Assembly: GCA_029747015.1 (NCBI GenBank)
Contig: JAKOGI010000026.1
Location: 1,286,817 to 1,350,816 of the forward strand
Reading direction: 5' to 3'
Length of the DNA stretch: 64,000 bases
From: Carnegiea gigantea
Taxonomy: Eukaryota; Streptophyta; Magnoliopsida; Caryophyllales; Cactaceae
In this document: positions 1 through 11,800 of the stretch, piece after piece
Position numbering within the stretch: position 1 is the stretch's first letter
Layout: each line of letters starts with the position of its first letter
Translations under genes and position numbers: made by a program
Notes under the pieces: model-generated
What the model was told of the DNA's origin: nothing
Databases searched by the model: none
Seen by the model: the letters and a program-made list of their open reading frames with translations, nothing else

Positions 1-455
1 TCTATCCTTCGCTAGAGCTCCATCACATTCAAAGAAGATTTGGAGGTCGTCATTTATTTGCCCATATGTTGAGCTTTTGAAGATAAGTACTACAATGCCT
101 TTTTATTGGAAAAAAATGAGTAAACTCTTATGACCATGGGTAAATTTTGATCTCGACTTCCTTTTGATAGATGACTTCTTAAATTTTTTTGAAAAAATCA
201 CTGCCAGATACCCCACTTTGTGTGAAAATCATAACTAGAGGACCATGATATTAAAATATATTTAAAGGTATACAACATTCTGTGGAAACTATTTTAAGGG
301 AACAATTTACTATTTATATTTTCTTTTAAGCCCTTAAACTTTTCATATTTGCAAATCCACACTCAATCTTTAAAAACTTAAACTTACTTTAGAAAAATTG
401 AAAAAAGTGTTTGTGATTTTTTGCTCACTAATAGATCTCGACTTTCTATTTCATC
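1..455. other. AT-rich flank, no gene recognised
   Basis: No open frame, repeat or motif that I can name. The segment adjoins the primer-binding site of the pararetrovirus copy at 456, so its last bases could be viral leader or host flank. I could not find matching sequence near the other end of the virus copy that would settle this. Confidence 0.4.
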
Positions 456-468
456 TGGTATTAAAGCC
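456..468 (+). other. Primer-binding site (initiator tRNA-Met) of the pararetrovirus
   Basis: The sequence TGGTATTAAAGCC matches the plant initiator-Met primer-site consensus TGGTATCAGAGCC with two differences, both transitions (C to T and G to A). It lies about 90 bases before the first viral ORF, where caulimovirids carry the minus-strand primer site that defines base 1 of their maps. Confidence 0.7.
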
Positions 469-545
469 ACGTGCACAAAAATAATTGCGATTATTATGCT
501 AGTTAATGATTAATTAAGTTAATTAACTATGATTAGCTAAGATTA

Positions 546-885
546 ATGCTTGAACTATCATCTGCTTGCCCTGGATCTAATTATTCACATATTATTCACT
601 CACCGGAAGGTAATATCTCATTAGCACCTCAATTAAACTATATCATTGATATAGTTTTAGAATTAAAAGATGAATTAGTTAAAATTAAGACTGAACTAAA
701 AGATCTTAAGAATCAGCTAACGGTTGTCCACCTTTCTCTTATTAACGAAGTTAGACACAGTAAAAAGCCTAGTCCTAGAACTAGCACTCCTTATTAGCAT
801 AAATATCCTTTTCAAAATCCAAAAAACAAGATTCAATTTTCTTTGCAAGAGATTAAAATCCAAAAGAAAGTAGGAGAAGAATCTG
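546..885 (+). pseudogene. Virion-associated-protein-like coiled-coil ORF, viral
   Basis: An open frame of 83 codons from ATG at 546 to a stop at 795-797, with related basic coding potential visible after it. Residues about 30-65 form a heptad-like run rich in Leu, Ile, Lys and Glu (for example ELKDELVKIKTELKDLKNQL), followed by a Lys/Pro/Ser tail. Virion-associated proteins of caulimovirids are small proteins with an N-terminal coiled coil and a basic C-terminus, so the position as first ORF and the composition fit. The identification rests on context and coiled coil, not on a diagnostic motif. Confidence 0.5.
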
Positions 886-2272
886 GTGAAAAATCGACTG
901 AAGAGAAAGAAAAAGAAGATGGAGTATGAAAAATATGGTCTTGAAGAACTACAAAAAATGTTCGATGAGGAACAAAATCCAGAAGAATTGAACAAAATAA
1001 CGAGCGCAATTAGTGACAAATATGATATCTTGTCTGATGACAATGAAGAGACTAATACTGTCCAATTAGAAGAAGAAATATATCAGCAGATGAATCTGAT
1101 AAAATTAAGAGATCTTAAGGTTTTACCATTAGAAGAAATTAGAAGAAAACTTGACAAAAAAATATGGTAAAATGATTAATGAAATCAATGAGATTGGGGA
1201 AGAGATTGACCTCTATGAAATAGAGACTAATCTAGTTAAAAATGTCGTTCCTAAATTAGAAGAATTTGATAAACCATCCAGAAGAAACACTCATTTTTTA
1301 AGACCTAGGTATGTTCTTGCAGGACAAACAAGTAATTTTTCCTTCGAGTTTGTCCCAAGGAAAACCACGACCTATAAAGAGACTGACCTTACCCCAATTA
1401 ATTAAACTGATTATGTCTTGAACATCGATGGAGCTTGTAATAGAGAAGAAATATTTGAGCACTGGAAAAGAAAAATGAACAATGTCTTAAATTTAAATAC
1501 TACATGGACTACGGCAAACTTTCTAAATTATATCGAGCATAGTTTCTCTGACACTGTAGCTGACTGGTATGATTCCTTAAGTGAAGATGGTAAAAATAAT
1601 TTAAGAACGATGGAAATATCAGTTGCTATGTTTAGAAGTCTGTGCAAAGAAATTGAAACTGAATTCATCGGAGCTAAAATTGATTTTGAAGAAAAAGCAC
1701 GAGAATGGCAAAGAAAAATTAACAACATAGAACTATGGGATATGAGATATCTAGAAAATTATATTGTAGAATTCAGTCAATATTATTACAAAATTGGGCA
1801 TAATGAAATCAATCTAGGCATGTTCTATGACAAATTGCCATATCCTATAAATTCTATAATTAATGAAAAATACATGGCATGGTTTGAACGAATAGATATT
1901 GTTGATACCCTTGGTTCAAGGATTTTCATTTTGCAAAAATGGGTCAATGAACAATTTCTTGATCTTCAAAAGCAAAAGAAGATTAAGAACCAGTTCTTAA
2001 CTTGTTGGGATTCACCTCACCAATGGGGGAAAGAATCTGAAAAAAGAAGAAAAAGAAAATTCTATAAGAAAAAGAGCTTTAACAAACAAAGAGGCGAAAA
2101 ATATAGAAGAAAATATTACAACAAACTAAGTCCTAAAAAGCGTAGATTTTTTAGGAAAGCTGCTTATTGCCCGGCAGGAAAAAACAACTGTAAATGTTGG
2201 GCATGCAGAGAAGTAGAACATTATGTTAATGAAAATAAAACAGAAAAAATAATAAATTTATTGAAACCTTAG
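886..2272 (+). pseudogene. Viral coat protein region, frameshifted
   Basis: Coding sequence in three overlapping pieces: an acidic N-terminal part at 886-1170, a piece at 1151-1405 in another frame, and the main part at 1418-2272 (about 280 residues). The main part ends in a very basic Lys/Arg tract (about 2035-2160), then a zinc knuckle of the type C-x-C-x2-C-x4-H-x4-C, which is the hallmark of caulimovirid coat proteins and binds the viral RNA. The knuckle reads CKCWACREVEHYVNEN, so the last Cys is replaced by Asn. Breaks are the frame change near 1160, the stop at 1403-1405 and the stop at 2270-2272. The acidic stretch after 2274 is probably the natural continuation of the polyprotein. Confidence 0.75.
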
Positions 2273-2273
2273 G

Positions 2274-2935
2274 AAGCCTAGATTATGTTGAGCTTAGTGA
2301 AGATGAGGCTTTAGACCTAACCCTAGGTAACAACAAAGGAATTGTTGAAATTATAGAGGACAATGAATATGAAGAAAGTGATTATGAAGAAACTAGCCAT
2401 ATGATGGAAAGTAGCTTGGTTAGCCTTGGTGATCTTCAAGGAGAAGAGTTTGTGATAGACAATGATCATGAAGAAGTCAAGGGAGATTGGATTCTTCCCA
2501 TAATTCAAAAGGATATGATCTATAAAAAATTTATTTTTCAATTAAAAAGCAAATACGTTTGTGAAATGATGGAAGGGGATCTTGAGATAAAGGATTATGA
2601 GTATGACGTTGGGGAAGTTAATCTTATTAATTGGAAAAATATCCTTAAGCATAATAAAGATAGAAGTATAGGTACATCCACGTCGGAAGTATCCAAGTTT
2701 AAATCACTCCATTACAATATTATGGTAAAGATATTGATCTTTACGCTTTACTCTGTGATATTAGGCATATCAAATTTAATAACTAGATAATCACAAGGAT
2801 AAAAACCAATTTATGTAATGGGTCAGTAGGTTTCAACTGTCGACCTGAATATTATGTGAGTCTAAAGGATGAATTTGCAAAAAACTTCTTATCCCTTAAG
2901 ATTAAAACAGTCGGATGAACATAAAAAGAGGAGGA
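2274..2935 (+). pseudogene. Viral movement protein region, broken
   Basis: Starts in an acidic linker (Glu/Asp-rich, about 2290-2480) and continues into a region that matches the end of the 30K-type movement-protein core in caulimovirids. The best-preserved piece is around 2805-2910, encoding GSVGFNCRPEYYVSLKD, which corresponds to the conserved C-terminal strand region of that core. The core itself (2640-2800) is split by frame changes, including a stop at 2788-2790. Movement proteins of this type form tubules in plasmodesmata. Its position downstream of the coat protein is the main argument for a cavemo/solendovirus relative. Confidence 0.55.
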
Positions 2936-3007
2936 TATACTTTAAGGATATTTTGAAAAATTATCTACAAGCTAGATAATACGATAGATCTTAACACTAA
3001 GATAACA

Positions 3008-3860
3008 ATGATAGAAGCAGAAAAATTTGAAAGTCCTACCCCTATACAAAAGATCCAAAGAATCAAGTCTAACCCTCAAGATATAAAAATTGATCGTTCA
3101 TGGATATCTAACTTTGCCAATCCTATAAAAATTAATAAGAAAAATGTAATAAAAATTGATGAGGGAGGAAAAATCACCATTAAACCTCAATTATTAAGAA
3201 GTATGAGCACAAGCTCAGATTGAAAAGAAGGATCTTCATCCGTTAAAGAAGAACTTAAGGAAGATGATACAGTTAGCATGACCAGTGAAATGAGTAGAAT
3301 GAGTTTTGAAGTTGCAAGACCCAATTTAAACCGATTAACAAGTCTAGAAAGAAAGATCATTGGATACAAAACTAGAACTGTTAGTGAACCAATTTATGAG
3401 GATGAATTAGTCAAAAATATGACCATGGAAATATCCTTTGAAGCTACTAACACAAACCCTAATAGCATCTATATCCCAATAACGGTATGTTTAGAGGGAT
3501 ATAATAAATATGAATTGTGTGCCTACATAGATAGTGATTGTTCTGTATGCTTTGGAAAAAGAACAGTATTTCCTGAATTTATGTGGAAAAGAGCTAAAAA
3601 TCTTTTACAAGTAAAAATAGGTGATAATAGTGTTATGAGCCACAATGAAGCCATAGAAGGATTATCCATAGAATTAGGAGGAGTTCAGTGTATTATACCA
3701 GTACTATGAGCTATTGATCAACCCTCTCATGATATAATTATTGGGAATAATTTTCAAAGATTATATTCTCCATGCACCCAGACCATAAATCAAATAATAT
3801 TTACAATTAATGGCCACTCAGTTCCTATTGAAAAATTAAGTAAGGCTTACACCCATCAGA
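3008..3860 (+). pseudogene. Viral aspartic protease region
   Basis: Pieces at 3008-3223 and 3278-3709 plus a continuation to about 3860 make up the linker and the retropepsin-like protease that processes the polyprotein. The active-site segment reads YIDSDCSVC where family members have a D-T/S-G-A core, so the catalytic Asp is kept but the following Gly-Ala is lost. The downstream flap and the second signature (HDIIIGNNF around 3729-3755) are recognisable. In-frame stops are at about 3221-3223 and 3707-3709. Confidence 0.7.
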
Positions 3861-3898
3861 AAATTGAATTTATACGCAGCCAGTGTAGTGAGAAGGTA

Positions 3899-5346
3899 AT
3901 GCCTGCACAACGAGAAGTAGCACTAACAATCTCATTACTCGAGTTATCTGTTAAAGAGCAGATAATTGAACAACAAGAAAAATTATGCAAAGAACTCTAT
4001 TTTGACAATCCTCTGAAATTTTGGGATAAAGACAAAACATTTGCTAAAATCACTTTATTAAATCCCAATACTATCATCCGAGTTAAACAAATGGTGTATA
4101 TCCACCAGGACATTCAAGAGTTTAATAAACAAATCAAAGAACTTCTAGATAAAGGATTAATTAGAAACAGTAAGAGTCCTCACACCAGTCCCACTTTCAT
4201 GGTAAGAAATCATGCAGAGGAAAAAAGAGAAAAAGGTAGAATGATAATCAATTACAAAAAGCTTAATGATAATACTGTCTTTGATGTTTACTATATTACT
4301 AACAAAACAGTTCTTTTTAACAAAATTCAAGGAGCCTCTTGATTTTCAAAAATGGATTGCAAAAGTAGTTATTGGCAGATAAAAATAGATGAGAAAAGTA
4401 TCCCTCCAACTATATTTAGTGCCCCACAAGGACATTATGAATGGATAGTAATACCATTTGATCTTAAAAATGCACCCCAAATATTCCAGAGAAAAATGGA
4501 TAACATCTTCAAGGACCTTAGTCGTTGTTGTCTAGTCTACATTGATGATATCATTATCTTTTCTAAAACTATAGAACAGCACAAAGACGATGTCTCGGCT
4601 ATCACCCAAAGATGCATTGATCATGGTATTATACTTGGAAAAAATAAGTGCATTTATGCTGAATAAAAAAAATTGAGTTCTTGGATCTAGAGATAAAAGC
4701 TGGACAGATTATTCTACAAAAACATATTCTGAAAAAAATAAAAAAATTTCCTAAAAAATTGAAGATAGAAAGCAACTAGAAAGGTTTTTTGGATGTCTTG
4801 CCTATGCTTCTGATTTCATTAAAGATTTAGCTAAACTAAGAAAACCATTACAGCAAAAACTCAAGAAAGATGTTAGCTGGACATGGGATATTAATGATAC
4901 AAAGATTGTTCAAAATTTCAAGAAGACGTGTAAAAATCTTCCTGTCCTTAATTTACCTAACGAAAAAGATGATTTAATTCTTGAGACAGATGCTAGCAAT
5001 GAGTACTGAAGTGCGGTACTCAGAATCAAATAAGGAGAAAAACTCTGCAAATATTACAATGGAAGCTTTAATAAAGCAGAATGCAACTATCCCACGATGG
5101 AAAAAGAAATTCTTGCAGTCATAAGGGGAATTGAAAAATTCTTAATCTTTTTAGCCCCTAAACCTTTTCTTATTCGAGCTGATTGCAAAGGAATACTCGG
5201 TTTTATGGAAAAGAATTTATCAAATATACAAGTGCAAGGGCGACTCCTGCGTTGGCAATTATGACTTAACCAGTTTTCCTTCTCTATTGAACATATACAG
5301 GGATCGAAGAACTCTCTGGCAGATAGTCTAACTTGAGAACTCGTCA
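3899..5346 (+). pseudogene. Viral reverse transcriptase-RNase H
   Basis: The clearest part of the virus. The RT fingers and palm are open at 3899-4342, interrupted by one TGA at 4340-4342, and continue in the same frame at 4352-4666 with the catalytic box YIDD at 4538-4549. A frame change near 4770 leads into the connection and RNase H domains (about 4780-5340), with ETDAS, EKEIL and RADCKGI positions holding the RNase H acidic residues and a final HIQGSKNSLADSLT segment. More stops lie in the RNase H part. In live viruses this enzyme copies pregenomic RNA into DNA. The copy cannot make a full protein. Confidence 0.85.
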
Positions 5347-5579
5347 ATGGCGATCATCAAAGCTGGCCTCCTGCCAGAAAAGGAGGAAATCCTTAATGAA
5401 ATGCCACTTCTACTAGAACAGGTTATACCTTCTAGTAAAGTCCTTATTGATAACTTGAAATTTCATACAAAAAGTAGATCACGCTTTGGCCTACTTTCTA
5501 CTACCTATCTAATAGCTCAAAGATTTTTCCCTTCTAGAATTATACATTAGCTATTTTTGATGTCCTTGTGATATCCAAG

Positions 5580-6437
5580 AAAAAATAAGTTCTCACATCC
5601 ACGAAAAATGGTTCAAGGAATGGTATGCAGCCTGCGTCGACTTTTATCATCATTATTCCTATGATTTTGGGAGTCTTGGAGCACAACGATCTATTTTTTC
5701 GACATATCTGGAGTCGGTGGCATTTGTTTCCCAACCAATTCAATATCTCCCCAAGATCCTGTCTTCAAAACCTGGACATATGGGATGGTTCTTTACTTCT
5801 CAGAAGTTTCAGATCCTAATTTTTCATTTTTCTCAACCTTAACTAAGTTCCAACAATACATGTTCAAAAGGTTCCATTGGATTCTTAAATCTCCTGAGGG
5901 ACTAATAAAAATTTCAATTCGCAGATACTTAACTTTGGAGGTTTATAGCACCCTGATTGAATATGAAAATGGAAAAGCCAAATCAGCCCATTATCTTGTC
6001 CAAATTGTTGATTGTGATGATCCCAATGATCAACGAGAAAATTGGATTCATGGAGATCCGGTACATATAGTTACTGATCCTACATTAGTAAGGGCAATTA
6101 AGTTTTTTAACATTTATCATCAATGTTGGGCATTGATTGAAAAAAGAAAAATACTAATGCATTGTGGAAACACTACTTTTGCTATAATAACGAATTCAAT
6201 GATTACATAAAAGTGGACGGTGCAGAATCAGAAGATATTTTTGATTATCTCTTTGATATTGGAGTTGGAAAATTCTTATCAGAAGAAGGAAAGAAATATC
6301 TCATTGAGTTGTTTGAAGAGTATGATCCAGAGCATCTTAACCAAATTAATGAAGATTTTGATGAATACCCAGATAATGATGGTCTAGAAGATATAATTGG
6401 AGATGAAGGCATGCAGAATCTCAATAATGATGACTAG
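5580..6437 (+). pseudogene. Viral transactivator/inclusion-body-like last ORF
   Basis: A separate coding region between the RT and the promoter, in frames that change near 5787 and 6180 (open pieces 5785-6210 and 6162-6437). It contains an aromatic-rich segment (YHHYSYDFGS near 5645) and ends in a strongly acidic tail rich in Asp, Glu and Asn. Position and size fit ORF4 of solendoviruses and cavemoviruses, described as a transactivator of polycistronic translation. I see no invariant motif that proves this, so the call rests on position. Confidence 0.5.
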
Positions 6438-6606
6438 TCTTGTCATTTTGAAGAGACTATCCCACTATTGTACTATTTTGACAAGTGTCTGGTTTGTAAA
6501 ATAAAGTGTATAGTGTAGCCGACAGTGTACTGTAGACAACTGTAGTCATGTGAAAAATCTTTATGTACTGTAGCCTTTAGGGCATCCTATGTACCCCCAT
6601 CCCCTC

Positions 6607-6614
6607 TATAAATA
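6607..6614 (+). promoter_or_regulatory. TATA box of viral pregenomic RNA promoter
   Basis: TATAAATA lies in the palindromic context CTCTATAAATAGAG, about 170 bases after the end of the last viral ORF and before the leader. This is where caulimovirids keep the promoter for the terminally redundant pregenomic RNA. Transcription would begin about 30 bases downstream. Confidence 0.75.
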
Positions 6615-6770
6615 GAGAGGTCGATAGCTGAGAAGGACACGGTCATTTGAGCATTCTTGAGCAATAAGAAGTTGGGTTTTTCCATTTCTCTATGAACAAA
6701 TATCTCTAATAATCTTAGCTTAAGTCCCTCTTCAAGCTTTCCATTATAATATTTCTACTTTTAAGCTTTT

Positions 6771-6776
6771 AATAAA
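6771..6776 (+). terminator. Viral polyadenylation signal
   Basis: AATAAA about 160 bases after the TATA box. A polyA signal shortly downstream of the RNA start, bypassed on the first pass, is a general feature of plant pararetroviruses. The implied terminal repeat is roughly 6640-6795. Confidence 0.6.
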
Positions 6777-7100
6777 AGAAGTTTCCCAATGGGAAACGTT
6801 ATTCAATTGAACCTTATGTCTTAAATATTATAAGTTCTTGATCAAAGTTCCACTATCCTTGAAAAAGATTAAAAACTTGATTAGTGACTACAGTTTGAGG
6901 TAGGAAACGAAACAAATCTGTGTTGTGCCTGATCTAAGGAAGGTGGGGTTGAGATTAGTAATCTCTGTAAACTAGAAGTTAAAGGAATGCCGGAGTCCAG
7001 TGCCGACTACGTTCAGGTAACGGTCGAAACTCTCTAATTAAGTTTTAATTATTTTGCTAAGTATGGTGGGCCTATAACCACAGAAATTATAATATATAAA

Positions 7101-7640
7101 ATATAAGTAGTAGATTGTGATAACTAGTACCAGTAAAGTCATTATAAGAAGTTAAATCAGTTAAAACAAACATATTTCTTGAAAAAACCCCTAAAAATAG
7201 CTTATTTACACGTTTATCCTATACCAGGGACTATTCTGCAAATTCTAAAAAGTTCAGGGACTAAGTTACAAAGAAAAACTTCGACCAATAACTATTTCAA
7301 AAAATATCGCCCCCTATTAATAGTTACCCAAAATAGTAGGCACTTTGGAATACATTATAAAAACATTGATCCCTAATAATTATTTCCAGAGAATTAAGGT
7401 ACCCCAGAGTCACAAATTAAACTTTTTTCTATATTATTTTGTATTACATTTTTTTTTGCTATTTACAAATAAAAAACCATTGCTATTTACAAATAAAAAA
7501 CAACTCTTATAGGATATGGGAACTTTAAATATAAAATAATTTTTAAAATTTAATAATTTTTACTTTAGGAAATTTGGAAAATAATAATATGGCATTTAGA
7601 AATAATTTAGAAAAAATAATCGCATTTGATCGCCAATACA
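7101..7640. other. Non-coding AT-rich stretch
   Basis: No gene found. It contains short A/T runs and a short imperfect direct repeat (gctatttacaaataaaaaac twice near 7458-7501). It separates the pararetrovirus leader from the LINE. Confidence 0.5.
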
Positions 7641-7857
7641 AGGTCAACCCGTTCACCACACTTCTCTGCTCATAGACCTTAGGGTTCCAATGAAAACCCT
7701 TGCCACCAGCCGCCGGTATGAGAGTCTTCACCCTCGATCTCGGTAGGGTTTTTGTCGCTGTGAGGTTCCTTTGAGTAAGCAGGAACACTAATATCATTTG
7801 GTTTGGACTTTCGATTGGCTCAGTGAGTGCTTGGACTTTGGATTGAATTGAGTCGAC

Positions 7858-8884
7858 ATGGCGGATGACTTGGCAGAAAAATGGAAGCGCCTCAATCATA
7901 CTGAGGTAGAAGATGACGTTAATGAATACCAACCAGACCAAGGGGACGAAGTGCAAGCACAGGTATCCCTTTGCCTAGTTGGTAAACTCTACACGTCGAA
8001 TTCTTTCAACCCGGAAGCATTGAAGCAAACAATTAGGAATATCTGGAGACCGTCCCATGGCTTGGTCATCACGGATCTTGACCATAATCTATTTGCATTC
8101 CAGTTCTTTTCGGCGAGTGACAGAGATTACGTATTGGAAGAAGGCCCTTAGGCATTTGATGAACACATCCTTCTATTGAAAGAACTTGACATCCATGAAC
8201 AACCCTTGAAGATAGAATTCATTACTGCATAGTTTTGGGTGAAGATTTGTGACCTTCTGATGAGTATACACAACCTAAAGTTCACAGAAATTATGGGGAA
8301 TAAAATTGACTGGTTCATTGAAGTCGATGAGACTGATATTCTTGTACCATCTAAAGCTCTCAAAATTAAGGCGGACTGTGACCTCAAGAAGCCCCTACGT
8401 CAAGGTCTCATGGTAAAGATGAATGGTACTCCCTCATGGTTCAAAATGAAATATGTTAAATTATTGGACTTTTGTTACGCCTGTGGCTTGCTTGGCCATG
8501 TATACTGATGCTGTGAGTAATATGACGCTGGAGTACCCGAATCCGATCTTCAATATGGGTCACAGCTCAGAGTAACACCGGTGAAAAAGAAGGCCAAAGA
8601 ACAAGAGAGGGAATCCTCCAAGAAAGACAACGCTTATTGGGGCTGTGAGATGGAAAACAGAACAGTACGACTAGAATGAGATTGAACTTTAACAAAACTT
8701 CCCCAACCGTGATGAACATTGATGAAATACCCATTGTGGTGGGGGGTAACCTAGCCAAAAGGAAAACGGACAATGCATATACACCACACCAAGGAGCAAA
8801 GATCCGTCTTGTGGAGGCTACTATCTCGAAAGGTACTGATATTGAACAAGCGGTAAAGGTTGCCAAGCAACCCTGCTGATAATC
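7858..8884 (+). pseudogene. LINE ORF1 (DUF4283 domain, CCHC zinc knuckle)
   Basis: Begins at ATG 7858 (MADDLAEKWKRL) and reads to about 8880 with two in-frame interruptions (stop at 8149-8151 and another near 8230). Residues about 35-150 resemble the DUF4283 RNA-binding domain of plant L1 ORF1 proteins. The segment LDFCYACGLLGHVY near 8465-8507 is the zinc knuckle typical after that domain, broken by a TGA before its last Cys. A basic, Lys-rich tail follows. The protein would package LINE RNA. It is inactive because of the stops. Confidence 0.75.
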
Positions 8885-11800
8885 ATGAGTCTACTATGTC
8901 TCAACTGCTGCGGTCTCAACAAACCCCCGGCAGTCAAGAACCTCCAGCGTATTTTCGGAGGGTGTAGGCCGAGTGTGGTATTTCTTTCTTATATGAAACT
9001 GATTACTACAGAAATGGCCTTGTAAACACTTTGATGATTGATGGTATTTACGTGGACTATAGAGGCCTTGGTTTGCTATGGAGGAAGTCCCTCTAAGTAG
9101 ACATTCTTTCTTGCTCCTCACACTATGTGGACGTCTCGATCAAATGGCATTCCAACTGCTCACAGTGAATGTTCACAGCAGTTTATGGCTTTCCTGGAGC
9201 ATGGAACCAGTTAAAAATGTGTGATTTGCTCATAGAATTAAAGCACCGGTCCTGTCTTCCTTGGCTCGTTGGAGGAGACCTTAATGAAATTCTTTTTAAC
9301 ATTGAAAAGAAAGGCGGTCTTATGAAATCCCATATTGTCCTTGAATCTTTCAAAGTGGCTCTGGACTCATGCGAATTATATGACCTCAATTTCACGGGGC
9401 ATGAATATACCTGGTGGAATAGGCAAGAGGGATCAGGCTCGGTAGAGGAGAGGCTCGACAGATACTGCACCAACTCAGACTAGAGCGCGCTCTTCCTTAA
9501 TGCAGGGGTTTCTCACCTCGACGATGACTTTTCTGATCATCTCCCCATCCTATTAAATTTATTCGAGAGCCACACCAAGAGAAAGAAAGCTAGGAGACAA
9601 CACTTTCAGAACTTCTGGGCACTTGATCATAGACGTACCGAGGTTGTAAATCATGCATGGATGTGATGTAGAAGCTCTGACCTAATGAAATGGTGCATGG
9701 AAAAAGTCTCTCACTACATGGAAGACCTTATGGTATGGGATCAGGACACATTTGGTAACATTTAATGTGGGATAAAGAACCTCCAACACATGCTAAAGAT
9801 CACAGCTGACCCCAGTGCACGGAAGCGGCTCTTTGCAAAAATCAGTGACTTGAGGAAAAAAGAGGAGGTCCTATGGTGGCAATGATCTAGAATGGATTTC
9901 CTAAATTTTGGTGACCGCAACTCAGCTTAGTTCTATAAGAAAGCGAGCCATAGGAAGAACGTAAATCACATGATCGAGCCATAGTGGAACCATATGCACT
10001 GAGGCCCATACCTTGAGAAGATAGTTATGGACTTTTACACTATTCTCATCCAATGGTGCCATAAATATAGACGTGGTTATTGATACTGTTCAATCGAGGG
10101 TATCCACGGCCATGAACACCTTTTTATACGAACAGTATACCCTATGCAAACAGTATACCCCAAAAGAAGTTCACCCAGCGCTGCACCAAATGCACCCAAG
10201 CAAAGCCCCAGGTCCTGATGGTTTCAATCCTTTTTTCTATCAAAAATTCTAGCACACGGTGGGTGGCAATGTTACTCAAGCTATGCTTAATATCTTGCAT
10301 GGGGGGACATACCACCATCCCTCAATCACACCCACATCATGTTGATTCCTAAAAAGCACAATCCAAATGATATAAGCGACTTCAGACCGATTAGCCTTTG
10401 TAATGAGCTTTACAGGTTAATCACCAAAGTAATTGCAAATTGCATAAACGTATGCCTTCCTCATATTATCTTCGAGAATTAGAGTGCGTTTATTCCCGAC
10501 CATATGATCACAGACAATGTTCTTATTGCTTTCGAGATATTCCACGATATGAATATGCATCACAAAGCCAACAGGGGTATGGAACTAAAACTTGACATGG
10601 CAAAGGCATTTGATAGAGTTGAATGGCCTTTTCTACGGGCTATTATGGCTAAGCTAGGCTTTGATGCTACTTGGGTCAATCTAGGTATGAGATGTGTGGA
10701 ATCCGTAATGTTCTTGTTCGTCATCAGTGGGGAGCCTAGAGGATTGGTTCGACCTACTAGAGGAATCAAACAGGGTGACCCAATATCTCCTTATTTGTTC
10801 CTATTTTGTGCTAAAGGCCTCTCCTATCTGTTGAACGATGTTGTTTCTTGTAACGTGTTGCATGGGTACTCTATTTGTGAGAAAGCTCTGTCCATCTCAC
10901 ACCTTCTCTCTGCAGACAACTCTATTATTTTTGGTGATGCAAATAAAGCAGATGCCAAAGTGATCAAATCCCTTTTATAATCCTATGAAGCAGATTCAAG
11001 CTAGAAGGTCAATCTCAATAAATATCATGTTTGGTAAGGGGACAACACAAGACATGAGAGATGCAGTAATGCTTACTCTAGGCATTCGAAAAGTTCTATC
11101 TGATGATAAATATCTTGGGTTGCCAACCAGGATTAGTCACTCAAAAAGTCAAGCTTTCATGTCCCTAAAAGAGCGCATTTGTAAGCGCATTAACAGATGG
11201 TTGAGTAAGAACCTATCATGGGCACGACGGGAGGTGCTCGTAAAGCCAGTTGCCTAGGCCATCCTTACCTATACTATGAGTAGTCTCAAACTGCTGGGGA
11301 ACTTTACTCAGTCTATCCAATTAGGCATATGCAATTACTTATGGGAACATGACAATGGGAAGTGCAAAATTCACTGGGTATCTATAGATAAGCTTCTCAA
11401 AAGCAAATTTTTGGGAGGCCTTGGTTTTCAGGACCTTGAAGCATTCAATCTGGCCTTGTTAGCAAAGCAATTTTCTTATCTTCTTCATGTGGAGCATTCT
11501 TTTATATTTCGAATTCTCAAAGCCAAAATATTTTCCAAACTGTGGACTACTTGATGTGAATTTGGGAACTAAACCTAGTTTCACATAGAGGAGCCTTTTT
11601 CAAGCGAGAAGGGTAGTCGAGAAGGGTTCTTGATGGATTCTAGGAAATGGTTGGTCTCTCAACATATGGGATTCTAAATAGATACCTCGACCAAACTCAT
11701 TCAACCTGCTCACCCCAGTTAAGCCCGAGCCTGCCTTCTATGCATGGCTGATTTAATCGACAAGCATAGCGCCTCATAGGATCGTTCTGTAGTGAATGCG

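Larger units (their letters stand above)
456..7100 (+). mobile_element. Endogenous pararetrovirus copy (Caulimoviridae, solendo/cavemovirus-like)
   Basis: A nearly complete, inactive viral genome integrated in host DNA. The order seen is primer-binding site, small coiled-coil ORF, coat protein with zinc knuckle, movement-protein core, aspartic protease, reverse transcriptase with YIDD, RNase H, a separate transactivator-like ORF, then a TATA promoter, polyA signal and leader. Coat protein before movement protein, together with a transactivator-like last ORF, is the arrangement of cavemo- and solendoviruses rather than badnaviruses, where movement protein comes first. There is no integrase, as expected for this family, whose copies enter the genome by illegitimate recombination. 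Every reading frame carries stops or frameshifts. The right boundary is uncertain by about 100 bases. Assignment to the family is strong; the genus is an inference from gene order. Confidence 0.85.

Noticed and set aside
7179..7376. 65-codon open frame between virus and LINE
   Set aside because: No motif, no upstream context, composition like random AT-rich DNA.
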